64,000 bases of DNA, taken from positions 62,001 to 126,000 of the forward strand of contig BLLK01000025.1 in the NCBI GenBank assembly GCA_021927905.1. Direction: 5' to 3'. How positions within the stretch are numbered: the first letter of the stretch is position 1; each line of letters begins with the position of its first letter. The position numbers were made by a program, and so were the translations under genes. The notes below the pieces were generated by a model. The model made no database searches. It was given only the letters and a program-made list of their open reading frames with translations, and was not told the origin of the DNA. Positions 39,634-49,183 of the stretch are shown piece by piece. Source of the DNA: Chaetoceros tenuissimus. Taxonomy: Eukaryota > Bacillariophyta > Thalassiosirophyceae > Chaetocerotales > Chaetocerotaceae.

Positions 39634-41205
39634 TTAAGGCAGATCGGATAAGCTCTTTTTTGGAGCAATGCCACGGCTATCTTTGACTTTCTTATCATAC
39701 TGCCCGTACCCTGAACTAGTAGACCAACTCACTTTTTGGAATGCTTTTGGATCATTTTTCATGGCTTCTTCCTTTTGCTTTCTTTCAAGTTCCTCCCGTG
39801 CTTTTTGCACTGCTGACTTTGGTTTTACGGTGTCTCCGAATTGATTTGCAAGTGCTTTGAGACCAGTTGCTTCCTCTTCTTCCTTTGGTTCATCTTCAAC
39901 TTCTGGTTTTTGTCCCTTCTTCGAAAATGCATCCATTTGAGCATTAATTGCAGCCATTTTCTCAGCTGCAAGATTACCTCTACTCACTGGTGGTGCAGGT
40001 TCTGTCTTTTGTCCCTTCAAACTGAAAGCCTTTTGTTGCTCTTGGATTGCCTTCATTCTTTCTGCTGCCAAATTTCCTCGGCTCACAGGTGGTGCAGGTT
40101 CTGTCTTTTGTCCCTTAAGTCTGAAAGCTTCTTGCTGCTCTTGGATTGCCTTCATTCTTTCTGCAGCCAAATTACCTTTGCTTACTGGTGGTGCAGGATC
40201 AGAATCCAACTTTTGCCCTTTTAGTCTAAATGCTTCCTGTTGCTCTTGGATTGCTTTCATTCTTTCTGCTGTCAGATTGCCTCTACTTACTTCTGGAAGA
40301 GCTTCTGTCTTTTGTCCCTTAAGTTCAAACGCTTTTTGCTGTTCTTGAATTGCTTTCATTCTTTCTGCGGCCAAATTACCCTTGCTTACTTCTGGAAGAG
40401 CTTCTGTCTTTTGTCCTTTGAGTCTAAATGCTTCCTGTTGCTCCTGGATTGCTTTCATTCTTTCTGCTGTTAAATTGCCTCTACTTACTTCTGGGAGCGC
40501 CTCTGTCTTTTGACCTTTCAATTTGAAAGCTTCTTGTTGTTCTTGGATCGCTTTCATCTTTTCAGCTGCTAAATTTCTAGTAGGTGTCGGTGCAGCTGGT
40601 TTTTCAGGTGTCACGGCTTTCTGTTTCATTTGTTCTTCAAGCTCTTTTGCTCTTTTCATTGCCGAATCACGAGAAACATGAACAGGTTCTCTTGATGGAG
40701 TTTTTGGAGCAGTCGCTTTCATCAGTTTCTCTTCCATCTTTTTTGCTTTCAGCATAGCTAATTCACGTGATACATTAGTACTTTCTTTTGCTGTTTTCGA
40801 TACTTCTGCTGGTTTATTAGCCTGTTCCATGAGCCACTTTGCCCTTTCAGCCGCTAGATTTTTCGAAACAGGTGCATCTTTTGCAGCAACCATAGGTCCT
40901 TTATTTGCTTGTTCCATCAACCACTTGGCTTTTTCACTTGCTAATGATCTAGAAATAGGCTGATTCTTTTCTTTTACTTCTGGCCCTTTCTGCATTTGTT
41001 CTTCCAACCACTTTGCCCTAGATGCTGCAAGATCCTTTGAGATAGGTTCAGCATGTTCTTTTTGCTGAGGTCCCTTGTTTATTTCAGATTCGAGCCATTT
41101 CGCCTTTTCTTTTGTAGGTGACAACAGTTCTGGAGAAGATTCTTCATCAGAAATTTTAGCTTCTTCTAGTTGTTCAGTCGGAAGTACAATTTCCTCGTCA
41201 GCCAT
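39634..41205 (-). CDS. Unknown protein of tandem 33-residue helical repeats
   Basis: Single exon, 523 aa from ATG 41205 (MADEEIVLPTEQ); the longer frame starts at TTG. Seven near-identical repeats of about 33 residues (residues 210-433; unit NLAAERMKAIQEQQEAFRLK, then GQKTEALPEVSRG) follow five more divergent repeats (residues 55-205; unit LAAERAKWLMEQANKGP...). Each repeat is an amphipathic, charged helix with a Pro-rich linker ending in VS(R/K). No known domain; the pattern resembles microtubule- or actin-associated repeat proteins. C terminus has KAFQKVSWSTSSGYGQYD. The repeat number can be expected to differ between strains. Confidence 0.65.
   Translation of the reverse strand: MADEEIVLPTEQLEEAKISDEESSPELLSPTKEKAKWLESEINKGPQQKEHAEPISKDLAASRAKWLEEQMQKGPEVKEKNQPISRSLASEKAKWLMEQANKGPMVAAKDAPVSKNLAAERAKWLMEQANKPAEVSKTAKESTNVSRELAMLKAKKMEEKLMKATAPKTPSREPVHVSRDSAMKRAKELEEQMKQKAVTPEKPAAPTPTRNLAAEKMKAIQEQQEAFKLKGQKTEALPEVSRGNLTAERMKAIQEQQEAFRLKGQKTEALPEVSKGNLAAERMKAIQEQQKAFELKGQKTEALPEVSRGNLTAERMKAIQEQQEAFRLKGQKLDSDPAPPVSKGNLAAERMKAIQEQQEAFRLKGQKTEPAPPVSRGNLAAERMKAIQEQQKAFSLKGQKTEPAPPVSRGNLAAEKMAAINAQMDAFSKKGQKPEVEDEPKEEEEATGLKALANQFGDTVKPKSAVQKAREELERKQKEEAMKNDPKAFQKVSWSTSSGYGQYDKKVKDSRGIAPKKSLSDLP
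39907..40578 (-). repeat. Seven tandem ~99-nt coding repeats
   Basis: Seven copies of a 99-105 nt unit in frame. Copies fall in two linker classes, TEALPEVS (first three) and (T/D)...PAPPVS (next three), which shows stepwise duplication. Confidence 0.8.
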
Positions 41206-41586
41206 ACTATCTATTGCTTTAAAAATGAATTCTTTAAGGATGAATTCAACTTGTCTATTGAAATATGTAAGATATATGCAACTGTAAGAGTTCAAGAGCT
41301 ACGTAATACACGTGAGTATTTGATGAAGACAACAAACATGTGATATTGTGATGGAGTGATGGGTGATGGACACAGAGAAGGAAGAGAGAGATGAAGATAA
41401 GAGCGATGATCGCAGTTTTTTCGCTCTTTATTTTGTGGCCGACTGCAATACCCCTTAAGGTGGGGAAAGGTCCTTATAGCATTGGTCGAAGGTCTAAAAA
41501 AGAAATAGAATTTAACAAAATTTGATTTACATACATTCTAACAAATTAGATGAATTTCCTTCTGCAAATAATTCCAAGCACCATTT
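41206..41586. other. Intergenic
   Basis: About 380 bp between two minus-strand genes; holds the promoter of the repeat protein. Nothing recognised. Confidence 0.3.
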
Positions 41587-42847
41587 CTAAACTGGTTCAC
41601 AAGAGCGAGTAGTAGAATTCCAGGTACATGCATCATCTCTATTGCATTTCCTACTATTTTTGTAGTTGCAACTCGCAGGTGGAGCGTCAACTGGTGGTGA
41701 ACTAGGAGAACGAGAAGGTGAGAAAGTAGGAGATGGTGGCTGAGTAGGCTCTGGTTTACGATAAGTGTCGTACAATGCATGCATTCTTTCAATTTGGCCG
41801 AAAGAAAATCTGTCCATACAAGCATCGTCAGAATAGTCCATGTAATTTGTAATTGGATCAAGCCCAGCAGAACCGCATGTATCGCGATCTACTGGGCAAC
41901 CGTAAGCTGGTTCTGCTTCTGCGGGGGTATCCGCTACTCCATCTCCAGGAGCGGTGCAGCCACCTTGGAAGGTATGGTAGAGACCAAGCCTAAAAACATA
42001 AAGTGAGGAAAAGTTAGTGTTTGGTTCCTTCGCTGAAAAAGTTATTTCTGACAGTCAACATGAATACTGTTTTCAAAGTTTGAGTAAAATATCTTACCAG
42101 TGGCCAACCTCATGAACAAGCTAATTGAAGATTGAAGAAGGTTAGGTACGAGTGCTTAATCTGTTTAGACTCTTGGATAAAAGAATTATTAAAAATTGAA
42201 CTTACTGTGTCACCTTGATTGTATGGAGCTGCAGTTCCACCATCTTTACTAGAATGCAAGCAAACTACTCCATCCGTAGATAATCTGCGATTAACCTCAT
42301 CTGGAAATTGTGCCCAACCAAGAAGCCCTTGTCCTGGATTGTTGAACCAAATGTTAAGTGACTCTGGTCCTCCTACCCTTGTGTCTGACTTCATCTGTCT
42401 TTCGAAACGAGTGCCTGGAGTACATGTCCACCATTTGCGATTTCCAAACTGCTGCACTCCCTTGAGAACAAAGGAAAACCCACTTCCACTATAGGCTGCA
42501 TTCAATACGTCGATCTGAGCTTGTGCATCTCCAATCACTTGATTCTCAAAAGGGTTGCTTCCATAAATCAAATGAACATAAGTAGGGATGGTGATCGGAG
42601 TAGTTGCTTCTGCGATAAGTCCATCAGCAGCTCTTGCAGCCTTTTTTGCGCGCCAGTTTTCGACGTCCTTTTTTGCTTGAGCTTGCTCGGCAGCATTTGG
42701 ATTTTGAGTTCCACAGCCTCTGCCTTCTTTTTTCCCTAGCTCACGATGATCATCGTCATGGTGATGATGATGTTCGTGATGATGATGTTCGTGGGCTTTG
42801 GCCATGCCTAGGAAGGCTAACATTAGTAGAGGACCGGTGATACGCAT
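41587..42847 (-). CDS. Secreted M43-type metalloprotease with catalytic microexon
   Basis: Three exons: 42847-42206, 42120-42098 (23 nt) and 41989-41587; introns 85 and 108 nt; 355 aa. Signal peptide MRITGPLLMLAFLGMAKA, then a His-rich stretch (HEHHHHEHHHHHDDDH). PITIPTYVHLIYG, NIWFNN and LLGWAQFP are typical of the pappalysin/cytophagalysin family (M43). The microexon codes LVHEVGHW and joins LGLYHTFQGG, giving HEVGHWLGLYH with zinc ligands H217, H221, H227 and Glu218 as base; NYMDYSDDACM is the Met-turn. The C terminus has a Pro/Ser linker (PTQPPSPTFSPSRSPSSPP) and a Cys motif (CNYKNSRKCNRDDACTWNST) of a type found in diatom extracellular proteins. Expected to be an extracellular or cell-wall protease; the His-rich segment may bind metal. 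Confidence 0.9.
42098..42120 (-). other. 23-nt microexon coding the zinc motif
   Basis: Flanked by TTCAATTAG acceptor and GTAAGAT donor on the minus strand. Its 23 bases join phase 0 to phase 2 and code LVHEVGHW, completing the active site only when both flanking introns are removed. Confidence 0.85.
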
Positions 42848-43417
42848 AGTTGTAGAGCAACAAGATAAGCTTCACAGTTAAAAAGTTGGAATATGTGATG
42901 AGATTTTGATCACAAGACTATTTATGATGAATTCATTGTTGTCGTAGTTTGTAGTTTGGCGATGGTTTCGGAAACCGGAAGGGAAGTCCAGGATGACAAA
43001 AAATGACAAGACTCGACTCGTACGTCATCGGGTTATTTCAACTAAGCTGTAACATCATTGGCTGTTGGTGCCTGGCTGGTGTCAGCTGTCAGCATTCCAG
43101 ATTGAGAGAGCGTTTCGCGCCAAAACATACCCTTCCAAACTGTAATTACGAGTAGTATTTTCCCTGACCTAGGTTTGTGATAATGAAAACGAGGTCCCTT
43201 GATCAATCGTTAGTTTTTATCTTTATAAATAAGTCACCTCTACAAATTTGCTAACACTGTCAAAAGAACACATTAATCAATCGAAACTAGAACTGTAATT
43301 ATTTTTAATTCTTTCTAATATTCAATACTATACTAAGTTGAAGCATCATCCTTATTTTCATTTTATAATGAATATATGAATCATGATTCTGTTCCAATTG
43401 TGTCGCTATTGAAATCA
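42848..43417. other. Intergenic with E2F-like site
   Basis: About 570 bp upstream of the M43 gene and downstream of the next gene. A perfect TTTCGCGCCAAAA lies at 43113-43125. A GCTGTTGGTGCCTGGCTGGT / GTCAGCTGTCAGC stretch is at 43060-43090. No gene seen. Confidence 0.4.
43113..43125 (+). promoter_or_regulatory. E2F-type site TTTCGCGCCAAAA
   Basis: Full match to the E2F/DP consensus TTTSSCGC with palindromic core, ~270 bp upstream of the M43 protease start. E2F sites drive G1/S genes in many eukaryotes; use here is unproven. Confidence 0.4.
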
Positions 43418-44626
43418 TTACTTCTTTTTGAGAACAGGACCATTTCCGGACTTTAGACATTTCTGCTCATTCCCAATTGCCATCTGTTTTAACTTTTGAA
43501 ATGAAAAGTCTTCATCTCCACCAACAATATTTTCGTTCTCCTTCTTATCTTCTCCAAAAGCTCCTTTAAGCCAACTTTTACCTTGTGAAACTTTTCCTTG
43601 TGGAAAATGCTGCCGTTCTCGCTCTACTCGACTTACATTTTTATTCTGAACGGAATCCACTAGTTGACTAACTTGATTCTGTTCAAATGCTCTAGACTTT
43701 TGAATTATGTTCATTCCCCTACGCACTACTATAGTTTTCTTTTTCTCAAATGGATCATCACTTAACCATTGCGATAGCTTTTGAACAGATGCATGTGTTT
43801 CATCTGTAGCTTGAACTTCTTCCTGTTTGACTTTGGTTCCAAATCTATATTTCTGAGGATTAAATGTTGTTGTCTTTGCACTAGATCCACGTGTTAGTTT
43901 TGGCTTTTCTGTAGGAACAGTCGGAGTAAATTGCTTTGGTTTGACCATGCCTGTATTCTGAGAAGGAGTCATTGGTTTTGAAAGAGACGAAGGATTTTTA
44001 TTGGGTGTTTTGAGTGTAGGACGTATTTGTTTCTTTTGTTTTTGTTGACCTAGAGCCTTTTCTTTTAGCTTTTGGAATGAAAAATCTTCTTCTTCCGTGT
44101 CTCTAGTTTCTGTTTTGTTCTTTGTACAAGATAATGGATTTCGTTCTTCCATTTTGAAAGCTCTTTTTTGTAACTTTTTGAATGAAAAGTCTTCATCGTT
44201 GGATGGAACAGGTGACGTAGGAGTGTTGCTTTTCGCAGCTTTCTTTTCTGAAAGAGGGTGGTATGCATTAGACCCAATAGTTTTGGACTTGCGAACAAAA
44301 TCTGTCTGTGGCTGCTTTCTCATGGAAGTGGAAGCTGGTGGAGTAATCATTTTACATGGAGGTGGACACGAAGGAACTGGAACAGAGGTAGGATTGATAT
44401 TGAGAGACAGAGTCTTGTCCTGCAGAGTTTTACTCAAGTGATGCTTTTGCTTTTGTTCAAAATTCTGTACAGCACCACGAAGTTTTGCAAATGAAAAGTC
44501 TTCGCCAACTTCATTGTTGTTTGTACAGTTGATGGAATTTGAGGATCTCAGTCTCGGAGGAGTTCTGCCTTTGGAAGAGATTGAAGCAGAAGGCCTTACA
44601 ATCGCATGACTGTTTTCCTTGTTCAT
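43418..44626 (-). CDS. Unknown basic protein with four DFSFxKL repeats
   Basis: Single exon, 402 aa, no known domain. Four copies of a short motif (E/D)DFSFxKL(R/Q/K)...A at residues 43, 146, 181 and 373 are spaced irregularly. Residues 279-296 read ASVQKLSQWLSDDPFEKK, similar to the WL-D-F blocks of the protein at 10308-12663. The protein is rich in Ser, Thr, Lys and Pro with several TP/SP sites (TPPRL, TPTSP, MTPSQ), typical of cyclin-dependent kinase targets, and it begins MNKENSH. Likely a cytoskeletal or cell-cycle scaffold; this is a guess from composition. Confidence 0.65.
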   Translation of the reverse strand: MNKENSHAIVRPSASISSKGRTPPRLRSSNSINCTNNNEVGEDFSFAKLRGAVQNFEQKQKHHLSKTLQDKTLSLNINPTSVPVPSCPPPCKMITPPASTSMRKQPQTDFVRKSKTIGSNAYHPLSEKKAAKSNTPTSPVPSNDEDFSFKKLQKRAFKMEERNPLSCTKNKTETRDTEEEDFSFQKLKEKALGQQKQKKQIRPTLKTPNKNPSSLSKPMTPSQNTGMVKPKQFTPTVPTEKPKLTRGSSAKTTTFNPQKYRFGTKVKQEEVQATDETHASVQKLSQWLSDDPFEKKKTIVVRRGMNIIQKSRAFEQNQVSQLVDSVQNKNVSRVERERQHFPQGKVSQGKSWLKGAFGEDKKENENIVGGDEDFSFQKLKQMAIGNEQKCLKSGNGPVLKKK

Positions 44627-45035
44627 TTTAAAAGGGTCTGGTCGAAAGATCGATGTAGATATAAACTTTTTGCTTTGTAAGAAGTGAAAGTGAGGAAGGA
44701 TTATGAAAATCTATGGAACGTGAAAGCATCAGGTTCTTCTCAAAGAGGACATAATATCGCCAAAATTCAGTCCCATCTTTCTGAGCCACAATTTGTCTTC
44801 TGACTTTATATTATCCCCTCTTTTATACCCTTATAGTCCCAAGTCGACAAGGACTTTCTCAAAATGAAAATGCCGACAGGACGTGAGCCCTTGGCTGATG
44901 CTGTTGTTTCAAATTTTTTCTCTCTGGGAGCTCTCTGAAAAACGTGGAACGAACACACACAAGCAATTGATCTTATTCTTTCCAAGCATTCACTTGGCTC
45001 CTTAAAATCTTGTCGTAGCTGTAGATATTGTAAAG
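44627..45035. promoter_or_regulatory. Divergent promoter, DFSF protein / J protein
   Basis: About 410 bp between divergent starts, no recognised elements. Confidence 0.3.
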
Positions 45036-46505
45036 ATGGAAGTAAGTCAACCTGGGCTGCGGCTGCTCTTTTTATCTAATGAAAATTGAGTCCCAAAAAT
45101 TCAAGACCCATAATGGCATTCCTAACGAACAAACTATGCTAACCCCTTCTCTCGTCATTTCACCAACAAAAAAAGGTAAATAAAGAACAAGCAGAACGCT
45201 GTCGTGACATTGGAGCAGAAGCACTTCGCAGTGGTAACTACGAACGTGCTGTGAAATTTCTTCAAAAAGCACAGTCGTTATATCCTCTGCCAGGAGTTCA
45301 AGCACTCCTTTCACAAGCTAGTAAACGAATGAATGGAGACACAGCATCTACCACATCGAATAATAATTCAAATCATACAACTGCGTCAAGAACGCCTGCG
45401 TCAACCGCACCACCGTCAAGATCGCAGTCGACAGCATCAACTGCTACAAATAGTGGAACAGATGGGAGATCATACACGGATGCACAGGCAGAACTTGTAC
45501 AGAAAATTCTAAAGGCAAAAGAAGGTGGACAGGGGGCACATTATCGTGTACTGGGTGTTGAGAAAGATGCAGATGAAAATGCTCTCAAGAAAGCATATAG
45601 AAAGTCGGCTTTGAAGTTGCATCCTGATAAAAATAGTGCGCCGCATGCAGATGAAGCTTTTAAAGCTTTGGGATTGGCATATGCTACCTTGAGTGATCCA
45701 CAGAAAAGAACTATTTATGATAGATATGGTGAAGAAGATCCTGATAATCGTGGTGGTGGAGGAGGAGGCTTTAGACCAGGTCGTGGTGGTGGAGCTCATT
45801 TCAATGGACAGGAAGTTAATCCAGAGGATATTTTTAACATGTTTTTTGGAGGGGGTATGCCGGGAGGTGTACACATGAATATGGGTGGTATGCCTGGAGG
45901 TTTCAGAGTATATTCTACTGGTTTTGGTGGAATGCCTCATGGTGCAAGAAGAGGACAGAGACAACAAGCGCCACAACAGACTGGTTTGGGGGCATTGTTC
46001 CAATTATTACCAGTATTACTCTTGTTCGCAATGAGTTTCTTTAATTTACCCGGTGAAAATGTATCTGGACACACTGGCGGTTCACAATATTTCAGTTTGA
46101 CGGTGAGTACTGACGTTGTTCAGTCATGATACTATCATATGTTACTTTCTTCATGAACTCATTTCAATGTATTCCCTTTAGCATGCACCACCGTATGTCA
46201 ATCCACTGAAAACAAAGGTTACAAACGTAAGAGATATTCCATTCTTTGTAACAGATAAATTTTTAAGAACATATGCTCGTGATAGGTATCAACTATCTCA
46301 AGTTGAGCGAATGGTTGAAAAGTCTTACAAGAATTACTTAATCCACGAATGCAATAATCAAAAGATTTACAAGGCTAACCTTGAAAGAAGTGCAAAGGAT
46401 AGGCATGGAATGACACAAGTTGATAGAGATAGACAGTTGAAAAAGGCACAAGAATTTGAATTGTCAAGATGTATTGAGTTGGAAGAATTATTCCATGTGA
46501 GATAA
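45036..46505 (+). CDS. ER J-domain protein, DNAJB12/DNAJB14-like
   Basis: Three exons: 45036-45041, 45176-46102, 46182-46505; 418 aa. The first coding exon is only ATG GAA; joining to V-N-K-E-Q-A-E-R-C reproduces the family's start 'ME.NK.EAERC', followed by [20 protein letters not shown]. The J domain is at ~122-185 with HPD in [18 protein letters not shown] Gly-rich linker leads to a membrane span ([16 protein letters not shown], ~272-290) and the C-terminal DUF1977 part ([38 protein letters not shown]). These proteins recruit cytosolic Hsp70 to the ER membrane for quality control of membrane proteins. The start choice relies on the family N terminus. Confidence 0.9.
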
Positions 46506-46694
46506 ACAAAATTTTTAAAGAAATTATTTTTTTAGCATCTCTTTGGATATTTTCGATTGTAATGCTTTACGTACACGTTACTATAAAGTAAAGATGGTTT
46601 TGAATTTCGATTTGGCTGTCGTTCCTAAAGAACAAAAGGAAAAAGAGTTTTTCAATTTGGAAAACTTTACGTAGAAGTTTTCTAGTACGTTCAG

Positions 46695-47942
46695 ATGGGA
46701 AAGAAAGCAAAGAGAATTACAAGACGAGCTGCAAAGGAGAAAAACGAACGTGAGCGTTTGCAAGTAGTAGAAAGGCTAAATGAGCTAAGAAACAGCTACT
46801 ACCAAAGCGTAGAAACATCATTCCATTCGAAAAGCGTGGAAGAGGTGGAAGAGTCTCTTCGATTCCTGAAATCGAAAGAAAATTTGTTCATGGGAGCAAG
46901 TAATGACTCTCGATCACAGTTTGAATTTCTTCTTTTGTTAGAATACTCGAACCTAATGTTGTTCGAATACCATCAAAGATACAATTTCTGTAGAGTAGTT
47001 GAAATTTTCAATGATCTTTTTACATCGAAACACGGAGCGCGACTTCTCTCACGTAGAGACCAATATAACTACATGAAATCGTTGCGCGATCTTGCCCTCA
47101 TCGAGACTGGAAGTAGCCAATGTGACTGTGTCAACATATCTCAATTTATTCTAAGGGAACTGCAACAAGATGAGAGTCAACGTGTTCTCAGTAATCCCGA
47201 GGAGCTATACAAAGCTGTCCAAGGAGCTTTCTGTGCCGCTAAGAAATATGAGGTTGCAATAGACCTTCACAAAAAGGTTTTAGCTCTTCCCAATTTCAAA
47301 AACCCATTCGATACAAATATTCTGCTTGTGACAACGTACATTGAGAGATACCGAGTGAAGTATGATCAGCGCTCGAAAAGAGATGAATATTTACTCATTC
47401 GCGATCTCCTTCAGTACATCCGGAGTGCCTATCCTGTACCATACTTCAATCGTGAATTTTCAGTAAATGATTTCGGATTAGCCCTTGCACAATGGAATTA
47501 CGTCTGCCAGAAGCTAGGTGGAGATCAGGCGGCTTCGCATGAATGTATACAAGCTATAATTTTTCATGTAGAGCAGTTTATTGCCAAAATGTGGAAAATG
47601 AAGGATTTTTGTTCAACATGCTATCAAGCTCATACAAAGTGCGAGGTTCCGTTTGTATGTAGCTCCTGTCATTTAGTTTGCTACTGTAGTCTCGATCACC
47701 AACGTAAATCTTGGAAGAAGGGTGCGGCAAGAGGTATGTGCATTGGGCACAAAGCGTTATGTCCAGTATTTAAGGCATACCGCAAGTGGAAGATATCTTT
47801 AGAGAATGACCGTAATCATAAGCAACAAAGAAAGAGGATGCGCTTCGAGAGGCAGTGTGTTCACTTTCTAGCTTATGGATTGGGATTGAAGGAGAAGTGT
47901 TTCGACCCCAAAGAAGTCTTTGATGGAGGCAGTAGAAAGTAG
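46695..47942 (+). CDS. MYND-like zinc finger protein with helical N-terminal region
   Basis: Single exon, 415 aa, ATG 46695. The first ~300 residues are helical (RAAKEKNERERLQVVERLNE; TPR-like blocks). Residues ~300-360 contain FCSTCYQAHTKCEVPFVCSS, then CHLVCYCSLDHQRKSWKKGA and MCIGHKALCPVF, a MYND-type finger with the W and H-x-x-x-C end (GHKALC) and an insertion before it. No enzyme domain seen. It resembles the many diatom MYND proteins of unknown role and is distinct in sequence from the gene at 13180-14352. Confidence 0.65.
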   Translation: MGKKAKRITRRAAKEKNERERLQVVERLNELRNSYYQSVETSFHSKSVEEVEESLRFLKSKENLFMGASNDSRSQFEFLLLLEYSNLMLFEYHQRYNFCRVVEIFNDLFTSKHGARLLSRRDQYNYMKSLRDLALIETGSSQCDCVNISQFILRELQQDESQRVLSNPEELYKAVQGAFCAAKKYEVAIDLHKKVLALPNFKNPFDTNILLVTTYIERYRVKYDQRSKRDEYLLIRDLLQYIRSAYPVPYFNREFSVNDFGLALAQWNYVCQKLGGDQAASHECIQAIIFHVEQFIAKMWKMKDFCSTCYQAHTKCEVPFVCSSCHLVCYCSLDHQRKSWKKGAARGMCIGHKALCPVFKAYRKWKISLENDRNHKQQRKRMRFERQCVHFLAYGLGLKEKCFDPKEVFDGGSRK

Positions 47943-48132
47943 TTAACCATCTTGCTTGCTGCGATTGAATGCTTTACCGGTCGGTCATGAAGCAAAGTAA
48001 AATGTAAGATTCATAAGTTAGCTCACTTTAGTTTTACATGGTACAAAGATGACAAATAAAATTGCAACTCAAACGAGTATTACACAGTAGGTGAAATAAA
48101 AGTGGCATTTCGTATGACTACATGATCCAATC

Positions 48133-48612
48133 TCAACATGAAACATCATCATCTTTCACTCGCTTCAGTATACTCATGTTAAATGTCATTTTTGGTTTAA
48201 CTGTTTCCTTTGGTACAGCACTCTCTTGTTCTTGCTGCTGCTCCTCCTCCTCTACTAAATCAAGTTTTCCAACTTTTTTCGTGTCAAAGGTGATTTCACT
48301 GACACAATCGGAGTAATCCGAACTATCCGTTTTATTCACCTGATTGGAATTACCTCCATTATCATTCTTTTCTATTTCCTGACGAAATGATTGTGTTAAA
48401 AATAAAGGCTGATCTTTTTCAAGTTTCGTGTCCGTCTGTTTATTTTGGGGATTTGTAAAGCTCACACTAAAGATTGGTGCATCTACACTCTCTTCGGAAA
48501 TACTATCTTTTTCTAAATCTGGTGTATTGCCCATATTAGAATTCCGTCTTCGAATACGAGGATCTATATCTTCTTCGGGTTTATTTTGGAAACAACATAG
48601 GAGGAAACTCAT
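48133..48612 (-). CDS. Unknown acidic protein with Cys-rich N terminus
   Basis: Single exon, 159 aa. Starts MSFLLCCFQNK, where adjacent Cys after hydrophobics could be palmitoylated. The rest is polar and disordered, with SEITFDTKKVGKLDLVEEEE and KMTFNMSILKRVKDDD. No family recognised. The frame is clean and is preceded by a normal intergenic stretch, so I take it as a real but unknown gene. Confidence 0.5.
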   Translation of the reverse strand: MSFLLCCFQNKPEEDIDPRIRRRNSNMGNTPDLEKDSISEESVDAPIFSVSFTNPQNKQTDTKLEKDQPLFLTQSFRQEIEKNDNGGNSNQVNKTDSSDYSDCVSEITFDTKKVGKLDLVEEEEQQQEQESAVPKETVKPKMTFNMSILKRVKDDDVSC

Positions 48613-49183
48613 GGCTGTATGCTTTTATTTTGTATATGATTCTGTAATTTCTATTTCACTCAGCTATCTGTTGCTTAGCTTTGGGCGTTTTAGAATATAT
48701 TTCTTGTTAGAGCAGCTAACTTCCTTACTTTAAATTCAGATGTTGGACCTATGAGCTAATTTTTCTTTTTCAAACGATGGCTAGAATACAAAATGGGTTC
48801 TGACTCTTGGTGTAGACTCGTCTCGGTGAAGTTCTAATGACAAGTAGACTAATAGCATCTACGTATGTGAGTACCACTATTATTTATTATTGTGTTTTGA
48901 ACGTACGAGTAGACATGCTGCGGCAACCTTTACCAAAAACTGTATGACACGTCATCTTTCTAAATTACATATTTTTAAAATATGACAGAGAGTTGGTCTT
49001 GTGGTCCAGAATGAATGAACACAACACGAGTCGAGTGAGTCGTCGTACAACAACAACGGTAGCTCTGTGCTCTGTGGTGGGGAGAGGAGTACCCAAAGTA
49101 ATCACTCTACTGCAAGCACTTTGGCTGAATTCTTGTTTGGCAAGCAACAATCAACAAAGCATACCGCAGCAGAATTCCATACA
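48613..49183. other. Divergent intergenic stretch
   Basis: About 570 bp. The open frame of the PPR gene continues upstream to 49067 but without ATG. No other signal. Confidence 0.3.

Noticed and set aside
39907-40578. CRISPR array
   Set aside because: The regular repeats are coding, contiguous and without unique spacers.
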